From contig NZ_CP162006.1 in the NCBI RefSeq assembly GCF_040822085.1, forward strand, positions 930,001 through 994,000: a stretch of DNA of 64,000 nt, given 5' to 3'. A program made the position numbers and the translations under genes. The DNA is from Rhodoferax sp. WC2427. Lineage in GTDB: Bacteria > Pseudomonadota > Gammaproteobacteria > Burkholderiales > Burkholderiaceae_C. Shown piece after piece: positions 18,051-27,613 of this stretch; position 1 is the stretch's first letter; each line of letters begins with the position of its first letter. The notes under the pieces were generated by a model that did no database searches, was not told the origin of the DNA, and saw nothing but the letters and a program-made list of their open reading frames with translations.

Positions 18051-18860
18051 TTATGCGTCGAGAGCCGCGCGGATTCCGCGCAAAAAGTCGGTGGCGGTAG
18101 CGACCACCTGGTCGCGTGGCTGGTTGTCGATCAGCTGGATGATCTTGCTGCCGATCACCACCGCGTCGGCCACCTGGCCAATGGCGCGGGCGGTTTCGGC
18201 ATCGCGGATGCCAAAACCCACGCCCACGGGGATGTGCACGTGCTGGCGGATGCGCGGCAGCATGGCCTCGACCGCGCCAGTGTCCAGCGTGCCCGCACCC
18301 GTTACGCCCTTGAGCGACACGTAATACACGTAGCCGCTGGCCACCTGGGCCACCTGCTGCATGCGCTTTTCGGTGGAGGTGGGGGCCAGCAAAAAGATCA
18401 GGTCCATGTGGTGGGCCTTGAGCTTGGCGGCAAAGTCCACGCATTCTTCGGGCGGGTAGTCCACCACCAGCACGCCATCCACACCGGCTTTCGATGCGTT
18501 CTGGATGAAGGCATCGGCACCGTGGGTCTGGTCGTAGCGCTCCACCGGGTTGGCGTAGCCCATTAGCACGACAGGCGTGTGCGCGTCTTGCAGGCGGAAC
18601 TGGCGCACCATCTCCAGCACGTCGGCCATGCCGATACCAAAAGCCAGGGCCTTGTCGCCCGCCTTCTGGATCACCGGGCCGTCGGCCATGGGGTCGCTGA
18701 ACGGAATGCCCAGCTCGATGACATCGGCCCCAGCAGCCACCATGCCGTGCATCAGCGCGGGCGTGATGTCGGCGAAGGGGAAGCCTGCGGTGACGTAGGG
18801 GATCAGCGCGGTGCGGCCGTCCTTTTTGAGTTGCGCGAAGGTCGCGTCAATACGGCTCAT
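18051..18860 (-). CDS. trpA: Tryptophan synthase alpha chain
   Basis: Cleaves indole-3-glycerol phosphate to indole and passes the indole through the tunnel to TrpB. The 269-residue TIM barrel starts [15 protein letters not shown], has [17 protein letters not shown] (catalytic Glu in the second strand region) and VVDYPPEE with the active-site Asp, and the phosphate loop GFGIRD. The start at 18860 overlaps the trpB stop (ATGA). A longer frame upstream reads trpB out of frame. Confidence 0.98.
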   Translation of the reverse strand: MSRIDATFAQLKKDGRTALIPYVTAGFPFADITPALMHGMVAAGADVIELGIPFSDPMADGPVIQKAGDKALAFGIGMADVLEMVRQFRLQDAHTPVVLMGYANPVERYDQTHGADAFIQNASKAGVDGVLVVDYPPEECVDFAAKLKAHHMDLIFLLAPTSTEKRMQQVAQVASGYVYYVSLKGVTGAGTLDTGAVEAMLPRIRQHVHIPVGVGFGIRDAETARAIGQVADAVVIGSKIIQLIDNQPRDQVVATATDFLRGIRAALDA

Positions 18861-20146
18861 ACGGCCTCCTTGCTGGCGCTGGCAGTGTTGGCGCCCTTTA
18901 CGGTCAGGCCGCGCATGGATGGGCGGTCGTAGAAGTCGCTGCCGGACAAATCGGCCACGGTGCCAATGTCTTTGTCGCCCCGGCCGGACAGGTTGACCAG
19001 AATCGACTGGTCGGGCCGCATGGTTTTGGCCATCTTCATGGCGTAGGCAAAGGCGTGGCTGGACTCCAGCGCGGGGATGATGCCCTCGGTGCGGCACAGG
19101 TAGTGGAAGGCCTCCAGCGCTTCGGTGTCCGTGATGCCCACGTATTCGGCGCGGCCGATGTCCTTCAAGAATGCATGCTCGGGGCCCACGCCGGGGTAGT
19201 CCAGCCCGGCGCTGATGCTGTGGGTTTCGGTGACCTGGCCATTGGCGTCTTGCAGCAGGTAGGTGCGGTTGCCGTGCAGCACGCCCGGGCTGCCTTTTTG
19301 CAGCGATGCCGAGTGCTTGCCCGATTCCAGGCCTTCGCCCGCCGCTTCCACGCCGATCAGCCGGGTGGTCGCCACGTCGATGTAGGGGTAGAAAATGCCC
19401 ATGGCATTGCTGCCGCCGCCCACGCAGGCGACCACGGCATCGGGTTGGGCACCGGTACAACCGGCGGCGGCCAGCATCTCCGGCATCTGCACCAGGCATT
19501 CGTTGCCGATCACGCTCTGGAAGTCACGCACCATCATCGGGTAAGGGTGGGGGCCCGCCACCGTGCCGATGATGTAGAAGGTGTTGTCCACATTGGCCAC
19601 CCAGTCGCGCATGGCTTCGTTCAGCGCGTCTTTCAGGGTTTTGCTGCCCGACTCTACCGGCACCACGGTGGCACCCAGCAGTTTCATGCGGTAGACGTTG
19701 GGGCTTTGGCGCTTCACGTCTTCGCTGCCCATGTAAACCACGCATTCCAGGCCGTAGCGGGCGCAGATGGTGGCCGTGGCCACGCCGTGCTGGCCCGCGC
19801 CGGTTTCCGCGATGATGCGCGGCTTGCCCATGCGCTTGGCCAGCATGGCCTGGCCGATGGTGTTGTTGATCTTGTGTGCGCCGGTGTGGTTCAGGTCTTC
19901 GCGCTTGAGGAAGATCTGCGCGCCGCCCATTTCACGGCTGGTGCGGGCCGCGTGGTAGATGGGTGACGGGCGGCCCACAAAGTGCGCCAGTTCCGAGGCG
20001 AACTCGGCCAGAAAGGCCGGGTCATGCTGGTACTGGGCGTAAGCCTCTTTCAGCTCGTCGATGGCGTGGGTCAGTGTTTCAGAGACAAAACTGCCCCCGT
20101 ACATGCCGAAGTGGCCTGAGACATCAGGCTGTTGGTAGGTTGTCAT
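18857..20146 (-). CDS. trpB: Tryptophan synthase beta chain
   Basis: PLP enzyme that joins indole and serine to tryptophan. The 429-residue protein has the PLP lysine in [11 protein letters not shown] (residue about 95), and the phosphate-binding glycine loop [10 protein letters not shown]. The start [11 protein letters not shown] at 20146 is chosen over upstream in-frame codons because homologues begin there. It overlaps the trpF end by 23 bases, so the two are tightly coupled. Confidence 0.98.
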   Translation of the reverse strand: MTTYQQPDVSGHFGMYGGSFVSETLTHAIDELKEAYAQYQHDPAFLAEFASELAHFVGRPSPIYHAARTSREMGGAQIFLKREDLNHTGAHKINNTIGQAMLAKRMGKPRIIAETGAGQHGVATATICARYGLECVVYMGSEDVKRQSPNVYRMKLLGATVVPVESGSKTLKDALNEAMRDWVANVDNTFYIIGTVAGPHPYPMMVRDFQSVIGNECLVQMPEMLAAAGCTGAQPDAVVACVGGGSNAMGIFYPYIDVATTRLIGVEAAGEGLESGKHSASLQKGSPGVLHGNRTYLLQDANGQVTETHSISAGLDYPGVGPEHAFLKDIGRAEYVGITDTEALEAFHYLCRTEGIIPALESSHAFAYAMKMAKTMRPDQSILVNLSGRGDKDIGTVADLSGSDFYDRPSMRGLTVKGANTASASKEAV

Positions 20147-20840
20147 GGTGGTACTTTGCAAGTGGGTCGTCTGCCGCGCGCACAGCGGCGACAAACTGGT
20201 GGATTTTTGCGGCATCTTTGATCCCCTTGGAGATTTCGACACCGGAGCTCACATCAACGGACAGCGACAGAGCGCGTGGCCGAACCTGCAAAATGCCATC
20301 GGTCACGTTTGCAGGCGTGAGTCCACCACTTAAGACGAGGTGAGAGCTGACGCTTGGAGGAAGACGTGACCAATTGAATGTTTTTCCGCCGCCGCCATAT
20401 CCATCGACGTGTGCGTCGAGCAGGATGGCTTGGGCTGTTGCGTAATCGGATGCGAATTTTAGCAAGTCGAATGGCTGGCTGTCATCCAGGGGAATTCGGG
20501 CCGCCCGCAAAAAGGGCCGGGTGCCGTTGGCACTGGCCGCCCAGCAGTCCGCAGGCGACTCATCACCATGAAATTGGACTGTGGCGCTTGGTATATAAGC
20601 ACAAGCAGCTATTACATTAATAGCGCTCTCGTTGACGAACAGCAAAACCGGCGTGACAAAGGGCGGCAGGCGCTTGGCCAGCTCTGCCGCGCGCTGGGGC
20701 GTGACGTACCGCGGGCTGGGTGGGTACAGCACAAAGCCGACGGCATCGGCCCCGGCGGCAACGGCTGCGTCCACGTCCTGCTCGCGGGTCAGGCCGCAGA
20801 TCTTGATACGGGTGCGGGTGGGGGCTTGGAATGGTGTCAT
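20124..20840 (-). CDS. trpF: Phosphoribosylanthranilate isomerase
   Basis: Third step of tryptophan synthesis: Amadori rearrangement of phosphoribosylanthranilate. The 238-residue TIM barrel has the catalytic cysteine in [10 protein letters not shown], the QFHGDE segment and the catalytic aspartate in [13 protein letters not shown], with the phosphate loop [10 protein letters not shown]. The ATG at 20840 is coupled to truA by ATGA overlap; a TTG three codons earlier is unlikely. Residues about 77-89 use AT-rich codons (ATT, AAT, GTA, ATA, TAT) unlike the rest of the gene and coincide with a copy of the dispersed repeat. The protein shows no extra length, so it is probably functional. Confidence 0.96.
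   Translation of the reverse strand: MTPFQAPTRTRIKICGLTREQDVDAAVAAGADAVGFVLYPPSPRYVTPQRAAELAKRLPPFVTPVLLFVNESAINVIAACAYIPSATVQFHGDESPADCWAASANGTRPFLRAARIPLDDSQPFDLLKFASDYATAQAILLDAHVDGYGGGGKTFNWSRLPPSVSSHLVLSGGLTPANVTDGILQVRPRALSLSVDVSSGVEISKGIKDAAKIHQFVAAVRAADDPLAKYHHDNLPTA
20576..20612 (-). repeat. In-gene copy of the 37-base repeat (inside trpF)
   Basis: On the minus strand: left block ATAGCTGCTTGTGC (11 of 14 consensus bases), centre TTATATACCAA (11 bases), right block GCGCCACAGTCC. ATAGCTGCT, GCTTAT and AAGCGC are identical to copy B at identical spacing, about 22 of 29 bases overall. It is read through in frame as part of TrpF. Confidence 0.6.
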
Positions 20841-21619
20841 GGCAGCCAATCATAGGCCGCTGTGCGCTCGGGCAGGCCCCAGTGCGCCGGATACACCGGC
20901 CCCATGAAGTACAAACCGTCGGGCGAGAAGGTGGGCGCGGCGGCTTTGCGGTCGCGTGCGGCCAGCACCTGCAGAATCCACTCGGGCGGCTGGAAACCCT
21001 GGCCCACCACCACCAGGCAGCCCATCAGGTTACGGATCATGTGGTGCAAAAACGCGTTGGCTTCAAACTCGAAGCGCCAGTACACGCCGCGCTGGCTGAT
21101 CTCGATGCGGCGAATGGTCTTGACCGGCGACAAGGCCTGGCAGCGCGCCGCTCTGAATGATGAAAAGTCGTGTTCGCCCAGCAAATGCGCCGCCGCCTGT
21201 TGCATGGCCTCCCGGTCCAGCGGCCGGTAGATCCAGCCCACGCGCCCGCCTTCGACGCTGGGGCGCACGGGCGACTCCAGCAGCGCGTAGACATAGCGGC
21301 GGGCTACGGCGTTGGCGCGGCAGTGGAAGCTGTCGGGCATTTCCTGGGCCCATTGCACGGCGATATCGCGCGGTAAAAAGGCATTTACGCCGCGCACCCA
21401 CGAGGCGGTGGGGCGCTGCAAGGGCGTGTCAAAGTGCACCACCTGCATCAGGCCGTGCACACCCGCGTCGGTGCGGCCTGCGCACAGGGTGGACACCTTG
21501 CGCTGGCTGAACGATGCCAACGCGGCTTCCAGCTTGTCTTGTACGGTATTGCCCGACAACTGGCTCTGCCATCCCTCGTAGCCCTGGCCGTTGTAGCTCA
21601 CGCCCAGGGCTATCCGCAC
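20837..21619 (-). CDS. truA: tRNA pseudouridine(38-40) synthase TruA
   Basis: Modifies uridines 38-40 in the anticodon arm of tRNAs. The 260-residue form begins at a GTG (VRIALGVSYNGQGYEGWQ) 26 bases after the fimV stop. It has the catalytic aspartate in CAGRTDAGVHG and the FLHHMIRNLMGCLV segment. A longer reading frame reaches 21733 inside fimV, but the extra residues do not look like TruA. GTG was chosen because the family normally starts just before this motif. fimV-truA-trpF order is conserved in Pseudomonas and relatives. Confidence 0.94.
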   Translation of the reverse strand: MRIALGVSYNGQGYEGWQSQLSGNTVQDKLEAALASFSQRKVSTLCAGRTDAGVHGLMQVVHFDTPLQRPTASWVRGVNAFLPRDIAVQWAQEMPDSFHCRANAVARRYVYALLESPVRPSVEGGRVGWIYRPLDREAMQQAAAHLLGEHDFSSFRAARCQALSPVKTIRRIEISQRGVYWRFEFEANAFLHHMIRNLMGCLVVVGQGFQPPEWILQVLAARDRKAAAPTFSPDGLYFMGPVYPAHWGLPERTAAYDWLP

Positions 21620-21644
21620 AGCGCAGGTCCCCCGTGCAGAGGCA

Positions 21645-24263
21645 TCAGGACAGGCTGTCCAGGAATTTCTGGGCCTTGGCGCGCAGCGCGCCGGTGGCTT
21701 CTTCCAGCACCTCTTCGGCCAGGGCGCGGGCACCGTCTTCGTCGCCGATAGAGCTGAATTCTTCGGCCAGCGACAACTTGGTGGCCAAGGGGTCGCTCTC
21801 GTCGATGGGGTCCGTCTCGGCTTCCGCTTCCGGGGTGTCTGCGGTTTCGGATGGGAGCTCGGGGGCTGGCTCGTCCAGATCGAGCGACAGAGAGCTCAGG
21901 TCGAACCCGATGGCGCCTGGTGCATCCTCTGCTGCGGGCGCTGCGGCGGTGGGGCCCGAAAGAGGGGAGGAGGCCGTGCTCAGGTCCAGATCAAAGTCCA
22001 GGCCGTCAAACGGCTCGTCTTCGGCCGCATGCGGCAGATCCAGCGCAGCCGGCAGGGTGAGCGATGCCGCCAGAGGGTCAGACACCAAGGGTGCCGCAGG
22101 CGCATCGGTCGTGGCAGGCAGATCGCTGTCCAGGAAGTCCAGGTCCAGATCCAGGTCCAGGCCTTCCAGGCCTGCGGGTGGGTCCATCGCGGCGACCGGT
22201 GCAAATCCAGAAATGGGCGCGTCGGCAGCAGGTTCGGTACGGATGCTGTTCATCCAGGTTGGGCTGTCGGCAGCAGTGGCCGCCGCGTGGGCTTGTGCCG
22301 AATGGTAGAGGCTGTTATTGGGGTCCAGGCCGTGGCCCATGGCGGCGATGCGCTCCCACTCGGGGCCCTGGCCGTCGGTGAGCGCATGGGCGATGGTGGC
22401 CAGGCCTGCAAAGTTGGCGATGTCGCGGCGCTTGGCGTAGATTTCCAGCAGCTTGCTGTGGATGGCCATGCGGTCCGGCGTGGCACGCAAGGCTTCCTTG
22501 AGGATTTCCTCCGCCTGCAGGTCCCGGCCATAGGCCAGGTAGACATCGGCTTCGGCGACCGGATCGACATCGCTGGCGGCATCGAGCTGGCTGGGCGAAT
22601 ACGACATGCTGGAGGCCGGGGCCTCGTCGGCATGGGTGTCCACGCGCTGGCCACCGCTGGCACCAAAGAACGAGTCGGCCTGCAGGCGGCTTTCCAGGAA
22701 CGAGCTGTCGGCGCTGGCCATTTGCTTGCGTTTGCGGGCGCTGTACACGCCGAAGCCGCCCAGCAAGGCGACCAGACCGGCCGCAGCCAGCACCAGAGGG
22801 TTGTTACGCAGTGTGTCCATCCAGCTGTCGGACTCTTCGGCGGCGGGGGCTGGCGCTACCGCACTGGCGGCGGAGGCTGGGGCCGAAGCGGGCGCGGCGA
22901 CTGGCGCAGCGGGTTCGGAAGCAGGCGCAGAGGCTACCGGGGCCACAGCAGCGGCCACCACAGGAGCCGATACGGCGGGCGTGGGCTCTACCGGGGCCGA
23001 TGCCACCGGCGGTGCCGGTACCGCCACGGGGATGGCGGGCAATTCCGCCACCGGCGCTTTGGCCGCACTGGCCACCGGTGCGCTCGGCACCGTGGTGGAG
23101 GCGCCCAGCTTGTTCAGTTCGGTGATGTTCTTGGCGAGTTCGGCGACGCGGGCCGAGGCCTCCTGGTCGGCTTTGTCGCGGGCAATCTTGTCTTCGTCGG
23201 TCTTGCTCTTGAGCGCGCCTTTGGACAGGGTGAGCTTGTCGGGTGCGGCGGTGGACGGCTTTTTCTCGTCTACTTGGGCTTGTACCTTGCCGCTGGCCTT
23301 GCGGTCGGCCTCGGCCACCTGCACCGATGGTGCGCCACCGGCCAGTTTGCTGCGGAAGGCGTTGAAATCGCGGCTTTGCGCAGTGATGATCTGGGTGGCT
23401 TCCACCGGCGGGGTGCTGCTCGCCTGGCTAGCGTCGGGCAGGTTCAGCACGGCACCGGCCTTGACCCGGTTCACGTTGCCGTTGATGAAGGCATTCGGGT
23501 TGGCGCGCAACATGGCCACCAGCATCTGGTCCAGCGACACGTTGGTGGGCCTGGTGGCGCCAGCGATCTTGCTGGCCGTGTCGCCTGCTTTTACCGTAAC
23601 CTGTTTGGCATCGCTGCTGGCGGGTTTGGGGGCGCTGGCCATGCTCGGTTTGGGCGGGGCGGCACGCGCAGGCGATGCCGCAGCGGGTGTGGCTGCTGGC
23701 GTGGCTGCTGGTGCCGCGGCCGGTGCCGGTGGCGCAGCAGCGGGCGCTACCGCCGCGGGGGCTGTGATCTGCGGCGCCGTGGCCGCAGCGGCGGGCGCCT
23801 GCCGGGTGGAAGGCGGGTCCAGCAGGATGGTGTAGTCGCGCACGATCCGGCCCGAGGACCAGTTGACCTGCAAAATCAAGTCGATGAACGGATCGGTGAC
23901 GGTGCGGGTGCTGCTCAGGCGCAGGATGGATTTGCCGTCCGCACGGCGCTGCAGCACGATGCGCAGATCGGCCAGTGCCGGGTTGTATTCCAGCCCGGCG
24001 GCGCGAAAGGCTTCGGCCGGGGCCACCTCGGGTTTGAGGCTGCTGGCCTCGTCGGCCGTGATGTCGGGCAGTTCGATGTCGGCGCGCAGCGGCTCACCCA
24101 GGCCGGACAGCACCGTCATGCGGCCCAAAGACAGCGCCATGGCGGGGCCGCTGGCCAATGCCACCAGGGTTGCCACCACAGCAGATGCCACGGCAGATGT
24201 CTTCCAGCGGTGAGCGGAAAGAGGGCTTCGGGCGCTACCAACCGGGCAATTTTTGTTCATCAT
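21645..24263 (-). CDS. fimV: FimV/HubP family polar landmark protein
   Basis: Large inner-membrane peptidoglycan-binding protein that organises the cell pole for type IV pili and twitching in Pseudomonas. The product (about 872 residues from ATG 24263; an ATG one codon later and a GTG at 24275 are alternatives) has a signal peptide ending near PAMA. Next come the FimV domain LGRMTVLSGLGEPLRADIEL, a LysM-like domain (VTVKAGDTASKIA), and a long Ala/Pro/Val-rich linker with a coiled-coil stretch. A membrane helix follows (NPLVLAAAGLVALLGGFGVY), then an acidic cytoplasmic region with TPR-like repeats and the C-terminal FimV domain ATKLSLAEEFSSIGDEDGA. The low-complexity DNA creates a very long opposite-strand frame that is a shadow. 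Confidence 0.93.
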   Translation of the reverse strand: MMNKNCPVGSARSPLSAHRWKTSAVASAVVATLVALASGPAMALSLGRMTVLSGLGEPLRADIELPDITADEASSLKPEVAPAEAFRAAGLEYNPALADLRIVLQRRADGKSILRLSSTRTVTDPFIDLILQVNWSSGRIVRDYTILLDPPSTRQAPAAAATAPQITAPAAVAPAAAPPAPAAAPAATPAATPAAASPARAAPPKPSMASAPKPASSDAKQVTVKAGDTASKIAGATRPTNVSLDQMLVAMLRANPNAFINGNVNRVKAGAVLNLPDASQASSTPPVEATQIITAQSRDFNAFRSKLAGGAPSVQVAEADRKASGKVQAQVDEKKPSTAAPDKLTLSKGALKSKTDEDKIARDKADQEASARVAELAKNITELNKLGASTTVPSAPVASAAKAPVAELPAIPVAVPAPPVASAPVEPTPAVSAPVVAAAVAPVASAPASEPAAPVAAPASAPASAASAVAPAPAAEESDSWMDTLRNNPLVLAAAGLVALLGGFGVYSARKRKQMASADSSFLESRLQADSFFGASGGQRVDTHADEAPASSMSYSPSQLDAASDVDPVAEADVYLAYGRDLQAEEILKEALRATPDRMAIHSKLLEIYAKRRDIANFAGLATIAHALTDGQGPEWERIAAMGHGLDPNNSLYHSAQAHAAATAADSPTWMNSIRTEPAADAPISGFAPVAAMDPPAGLEGLDLDLDLDFLDSDLPATTDAPAAPLVSDPLAASLTLPAALDLPHAAEDEPFDGLDFDLDLSTASSPLSGPTAAAPAAEDAPGAIGFDLSSLSLDLDEPAPELPSETADTPEAEAETDPIDESDPLATKLSLAEEFSSIGDEDGARALAEEVLEEATGALRAKAQKFLDSLS

Positions 24264-24435
24264 TCGGGCATGCACTACGACACTGAAACATGAAAAATTA
24301 CCATAACATCAATGTCTTAGGCTGACAAGCTGACGTAAGGCGCTGACGGTGGCAACACCAGCTTACGCTGATGTTGCATTAAGTTACATACTACCAAACA
24401 TGGGTTAACCGACCGGTAGGCTGCCGCTGGGCGCG

Positions 24436-25572
24436 TTATGCGTTCAGCAAGATGCGCAGCATGCGGCGCAAGGGTTCGGCGGCGCCCCACAGCAGCTGGT
24501 CGCCAATGGTGAACGCACCCAGGTACTCTGGGCCCATGGCCAGCTTGCGCAGGCGGCCCACCGGGATACCCATGGTGCCGGTCACCGATACGGGGGTCAG
24601 GTCTTTGACCGTGGCCTCGCGGGTGTTGGGCACCACGCGCACCCAGTCGTTGTCCTGGGCGATCAGGGCTTCGATGTCGGCCAGGGGCACGTTCTTTTTC
24701 AGCTTGAAGGTCAGCGCCTGGCTGTGGCAGCGCATGGCCCCCACGCGCACGCAGAAGCCGTCCACCGGGGTGATGGCCGTGCCGAAGCTGGGGCCCTGGC
24801 CGAGGATCTTGTTGGTTTCGGCACCGGCTTTCCATTCTTCCTTGCTGGAGCCGTCGCCCAGGTCTTTGTCGATCCAGGGGATCAGCGAGCCGCCCAGCGG
24901 TGCGCCAAAGTTGGCGATTTCAGCGGCGCTGAGGTTTTGCTGCTTGGCCAGTACCTTGCGGTCGATTTCCAGGATGGCGGATTTGGGGTCGTCCAGCAGG
25001 GTGCGGACTTCGGCGTTCAGCGTGCCAAACTGCGTGAGCAGCTCGCGCATGTGCTGGGCGCCACCGCCGGATGCGGCCTGGTAGGTCATGCTGGTCATCC
25101 ATTCGACCAAACCAGCCTTGTACAGCGCGCCCACGCCCATCAGCATGCAGCTGACCGTGCAGTTGCCGCCAATCCAGTTTTTGCCGCCCTGGGTCAGGGC
25201 TTTTTGGATGACCGGCAGATTCACCGGGTCGAGCACGATGACGGCGTTGTCTTCCATGCGCAGGGTGCTGGCGGCGTCGATCCAGTGGCCGTTCCAGCCT
25301 GCAGCGCGCAGCTTGGGGAAGACTTCGCTGGTGTAGTCGCCGCCCTGGGCGGTCAGGATGATGTCGCAGCGCTTGAGCGCGTCGATGTTGTACGCGTCTT
25401 GCAGCGTGGTTTCGTTCTTGGCTTGCGCGGGGGCGGGGCCACCGGCGTTGGAGGTGGAGAAGAACATCGGCTCGATCAGGGCAAAGTCGCCCTCGGCCTG
25501 CATGCGGTCCATCAGCACCGAGCCGACCATGCCGCGCCAGCCGACCAAACCTACGAGATTTCCTACTTTCAT
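24436..25572 (-). CDS. asd: Aspartate-semialdehyde dehydrogenase
   Basis: NADPH-dependent reduction of aspartyl phosphate to the semialdehyde, the branch point for lysine/diaminopimelate, threonine and methionine. The 378-residue protein has [16 protein letters not shown] (NADP loop), the catalytic cysteine in GGNCTVSCM (about 136) and the substrate-binding [14 protein letters not shown] 9-bp hairpin lies in the leuB-asd gap; a 172-base AT-rich gap separates it from fimV. Confidence 0.97.
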   Translation of the reverse strand: MKVGNLVGLVGWRGMVGSVLMDRMQAEGDFALIEPMFFSTSNAGGPAPAQAKNETTLQDAYNIDALKRCDIILTAQGGDYTSEVFPKLRAAGWNGHWIDAASTLRMEDNAVIVLDPVNLPVIQKALTQGGKNWIGGNCTVSCMLMGVGALYKAGLVEWMTSMTYQAASGGGAQHMRELLTQFGTLNAEVRTLLDDPKSAILEIDRKVLAKQQNLSAAEIANFGAPLGGSLIPWIDKDLGDGSSKEEWKAGAETNKILGQGPSFGTAITPVDGFCVRVGAMRCHSQALTFKLKKNVPLADIEALIAQDNDWVRVVPNTREATVKDLTPVSVTGTMGIPVGRLRKLAMGPEYLGAFTIGDQLLWGAAEPLRRMLRILLNA

Positions 25573-25599
25573 GTCATCGCCCTTTAAAAAGTTTTTATG

Positions 25600-25620
25600 C
25601 CCCGGCTCGTCGAGCCGGGG
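25600..25620 (-). other. Intercistronic hairpin between leuB and asd
   Basis: Perfect 9-bp stem CCCCGGCTC, loop GTC, GAGCCGGGG. On the minus strand the U run comes only about eight bases later, so it may be a weak terminator, attenuator or RNA stabiliser separating leuB from asd expression. Confidence 0.6.
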
Positions 25621-25643
25621 AGGGCGTGACGAACCGGGCTGGA

Positions 25644-26738
25644 TCAGCCTTTGGTTGTCTTGGTAATTGCGGCAACGACAGCGTCACCCATTTCCCGCGT
25701 ACCCACCTTGGTTGTGCCTGCGGAATAGATGTCCACGGTGCGCAAACCTTGGGCAAGCACGGATTGCACCGCAGACTCGATACGGTCGGCAGCGTCGGCT
25801 TGTTGGAGTGAGAAACGTAACATCATGGCAGCGGACAATATTGTAGCCAATGGATTGGCAATGCCCTTGCCTGCGATGTCGGGGGCGCTGCCGTGGCTGG
25901 GCTCGTACAGGCCCTGGTTTTGCGCATTCAGGCTGGCCGAGGGCAGCATGCCGATGGAGCCGGTGAGCATGGCCGCCGCGTCGCTCAAGATGTCGCCAAA
26001 CATGTTGCCGGTAACCAGCACGTCAAACTTCTTGGGGGCTTTGACCAACTGCATGGCCGCGTTGTCCACGTACATGTGGTCCAGCGCCACGTCGGGGTAT
26101 TCCTTGCCGACCTCGGTGACCACGTCTTTCCAGAACTGGAAGGTTTCCAGCACGTTGGCCTTGTCCACGCTGGTGACGCGCTTGTCGCGCTTGCGGGCGG
26201 CCTGGAAGGCGACGTGGGCGATGCGCTCGATCTCCGGGCGGCTGTAGCGCATGGTGTCGAAGGCTTCCTCCGAACCGGGAAAGTGCCCGTCCACCGCAGT
26301 GCGGCGGCCACGGGGCTGGCCGAAATAGATGTCACCGGTGAGCTCGCGGATGATCAGAATGTCCAGTCCGGCCACCAGTTCGGGCTTGAGGCTGGAGGCA
26401 TCGACCAGCTGCTCGTAGCAGATGGCGGGGCGGAAGTTGGCAAACAGGCCCAGGTTCTTGCGCAGGCCCAGAATGGCTTGCTCGGGGCGCAGCGGACGGT
26501 CCAGGGTGTCGTATTTCCAGTCGCCCACGGCACCGAACAGCACGGCATCGGATTCTTTGGCCAGCTTCAAGGTGGCATCGGGCAGCGGGTGGCCGAATGC
26601 GTCGTAGGCGGCGCCGCCGACCAGGGCGGTTTCCATTTCGAAAGGCAGGTCGAGTACGTCCAGCACCTTGATGGCTTCAGCCATGATTTCCGGGCCGATG
26701 CCGTCGCCGGGCAAGACGGCAATTTTGAGAGAAGTCAT
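25644..26738 (-). CDS. leuB: 3-isopropylmalate dehydrogenase
   Basis: NAD-dependent oxidation and decarboxylation of 3-isopropylmalate in leucine synthesis. The 364-residue protein has [14 protein letters not shown] at the N terminus, the substrate region [29 protein letters not shown] and the NAD site [18 protein letters not shown]. The start [12 protein letters not shown] at 26738 is chosen; an in-frame extension to 26780 runs into the repeat copy D. Confidence 0.98.
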   Translation of the reverse strand: MTSLKIAVLPGDGIGPEIMAEAIKVLDVLDLPFEMETALVGGAAYDAFGHPLPDATLKLAKESDAVLFGAVGDWKYDTLDRPLRPEQAILGLRKNLGLFANFRPAICYEQLVDASSLKPELVAGLDILIIRELTGDIYFGQPRGRRTAVDGHFPGSEEAFDTMRYSRPEIERIAHVAFQAARKRDKRVTSVDKANVLETFQFWKDVVTEVGKEYPDVALDHMYVDNAAMQLVKAPKKFDVLVTGNMFGDILSDAAAMLTGSIGMLPSASLNAQNQGLYEPSHGSAPDIAGKGIANPLATILSAAMMLRFSLQQADAADRIESAVQSVLAQGLRTVDIYSAGTTKVGTREMGDAVVAAITKTTKG

Positions 26739-26757
26739 TTTGGGAAATTTATAAAAA

Positions 26758-26797
26758 ATAGGCTGCTCACGCTTATTCAATCAGCGTGAGCAGCTAT
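26758..26797. repeat. 37-base repeat, palindromic copy D (leuD-leuB gap)
   Basis: GCTGCTCACGCT and AGCGTGAGCAGC form a perfect 12-bp inverted repeat around the centre TATTCAATC. Compared with other copies the right block is replaced by a second, inverted left block, with ATA/TAT at both ends. It lies in the 70-base gap between leuD and leuB. Confidence 0.9.
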
Positions 26798-26808
26798 GAA
26801 AAAGATAG

Positions 26809-27465
26809 TTAAGCGCCTGCCAGCGTGGTGTGCGCCAACCAGGGCTTGGTGGCCAGACGCTCGGCTTCGAAGGCCTTGATCTTGTCGGCATGCAGCAGCG
26901 TCAGGCCGATGTCGTCAAAGCCGTTGAGCAGGCAGTATTTGCGGAAGGCCTGCACCTCGAAGGGCAGCTCTTCGCCCTGGGGCTTGACCACCACCTGGCG
27001 CTCCAGGTCCACCGTGAGCTGGTAGCCGGGGAAGGCCAGGCAGGCATCGAACAACGCGGCGACTTGCGCCTCCGGCAACACGATGGGCAGCAGCCCGTTC
27101 TTGAAGCTGTTGTTGAAGAAGATGTCGGCGTAGCTGGGCGCAATGATGGCGCGAAAGCCGTACTGGTCGAGCGCCCAGGGCGCGTGCTCCCGCGAGGAGC
27201 CGCAGCCAAAGTTCTTGCGCGCCAGCAGCACCGAGGCACCCGCATAGCGCGGCTGGTTCAGCACGAAGTCGGGATTCGGTTTGCGCGTGGCCGGGTCCTG
27301 GCCGGGGAAGCCCGCGTCCAGGTAGCGCCATTCGTCGAACAGGTTGGGGCCAAAGCCGGTCTTGCGGATGGACTTGAGGAACTGCTTGGGGATGATGGCA
27401 TCGGTGTCCACGTTTTCGCGGTCCATCGGTGCCACCAGGCCGGTGTGGATGGTGAATTTTTGCAT
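26809..27465 (-). CDS. leuD: 3-isopropylmalate dehydratase small subunit
   Basis: Small subunit of isopropylmalate isomerase. The 218-residue protein starts [29 protein letters not shown] and has [15 protein letters not shown] and [14 protein letters not shown]. Its ATG shares one base with the TAA of the small lipoprotein gene upstream. A longer frame upstream is a different-frame reading of that gene. Confidence 0.97.
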   Translation of the reverse strand: MQKFTIHTGLVAPMDRENVDTDAIIPKQFLKSIRKTGFGPNLFDEWRYLDAGFPGQDPATRKPNPDFVLNQPRYAGASVLLARKNFGCGSSREHAPWALDQYGFRAIIAPSYADIFFNNSFKNGLLPIVLPEAQVAALFDACLAFPGYQLTVDLERQVVVKPQGEELPFEVQAFRKYCLLNGFDDIGLTLLHADKIKAFEAERLATKPWLAHTTLAGA

Positions 27466-27593
27466 TACTTGCTCGCTGCGCCTTCGATTTTCTCGCCTGC
27501 TTTTTGGACGTCCTGGCCCATGCCTCGCATGGTGTTGCAACCGGCCAGGGTCAGGGCAAATGCGATGGCGACCAGGGTGGTGAAGTGTTTCAT
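27465..27593 (-). CDS. Entericidin A/B-like small lipoprotein
   Basis: A 42-residue lipoprotein between leuC and leuD. It has a signal sequence [19 protein letters not shown] with lipobox LAGC (lipidated Cys19), then [21 protein letters not shown], the short amphipathic tail typical of the entericidin/EcnB family. The family includes membrane-associated toxin/antidote peptides in E. coli, but the role of single copies like this is not known. Its stop shares a base with the leuD start and its own start lies 20 bases after leuC, so it is part of the leucine operon. Confidence 0.85.
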   Translation of the reverse strand: MKHFTTLVAIAFALTLAGCNTMRGMGQDVQKAGEKIEGAASK

Positions 27594-27613
27594 GGGGTAC
27601 CTTCCTGCAGGGG

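Noticed and set aside
22029..24293. 754-codon open frame opposite fimV
   Set aside because: Glycine/arginine-rich composition caused by the Ala/Pro-rich fimV codons; no start signal or domain.
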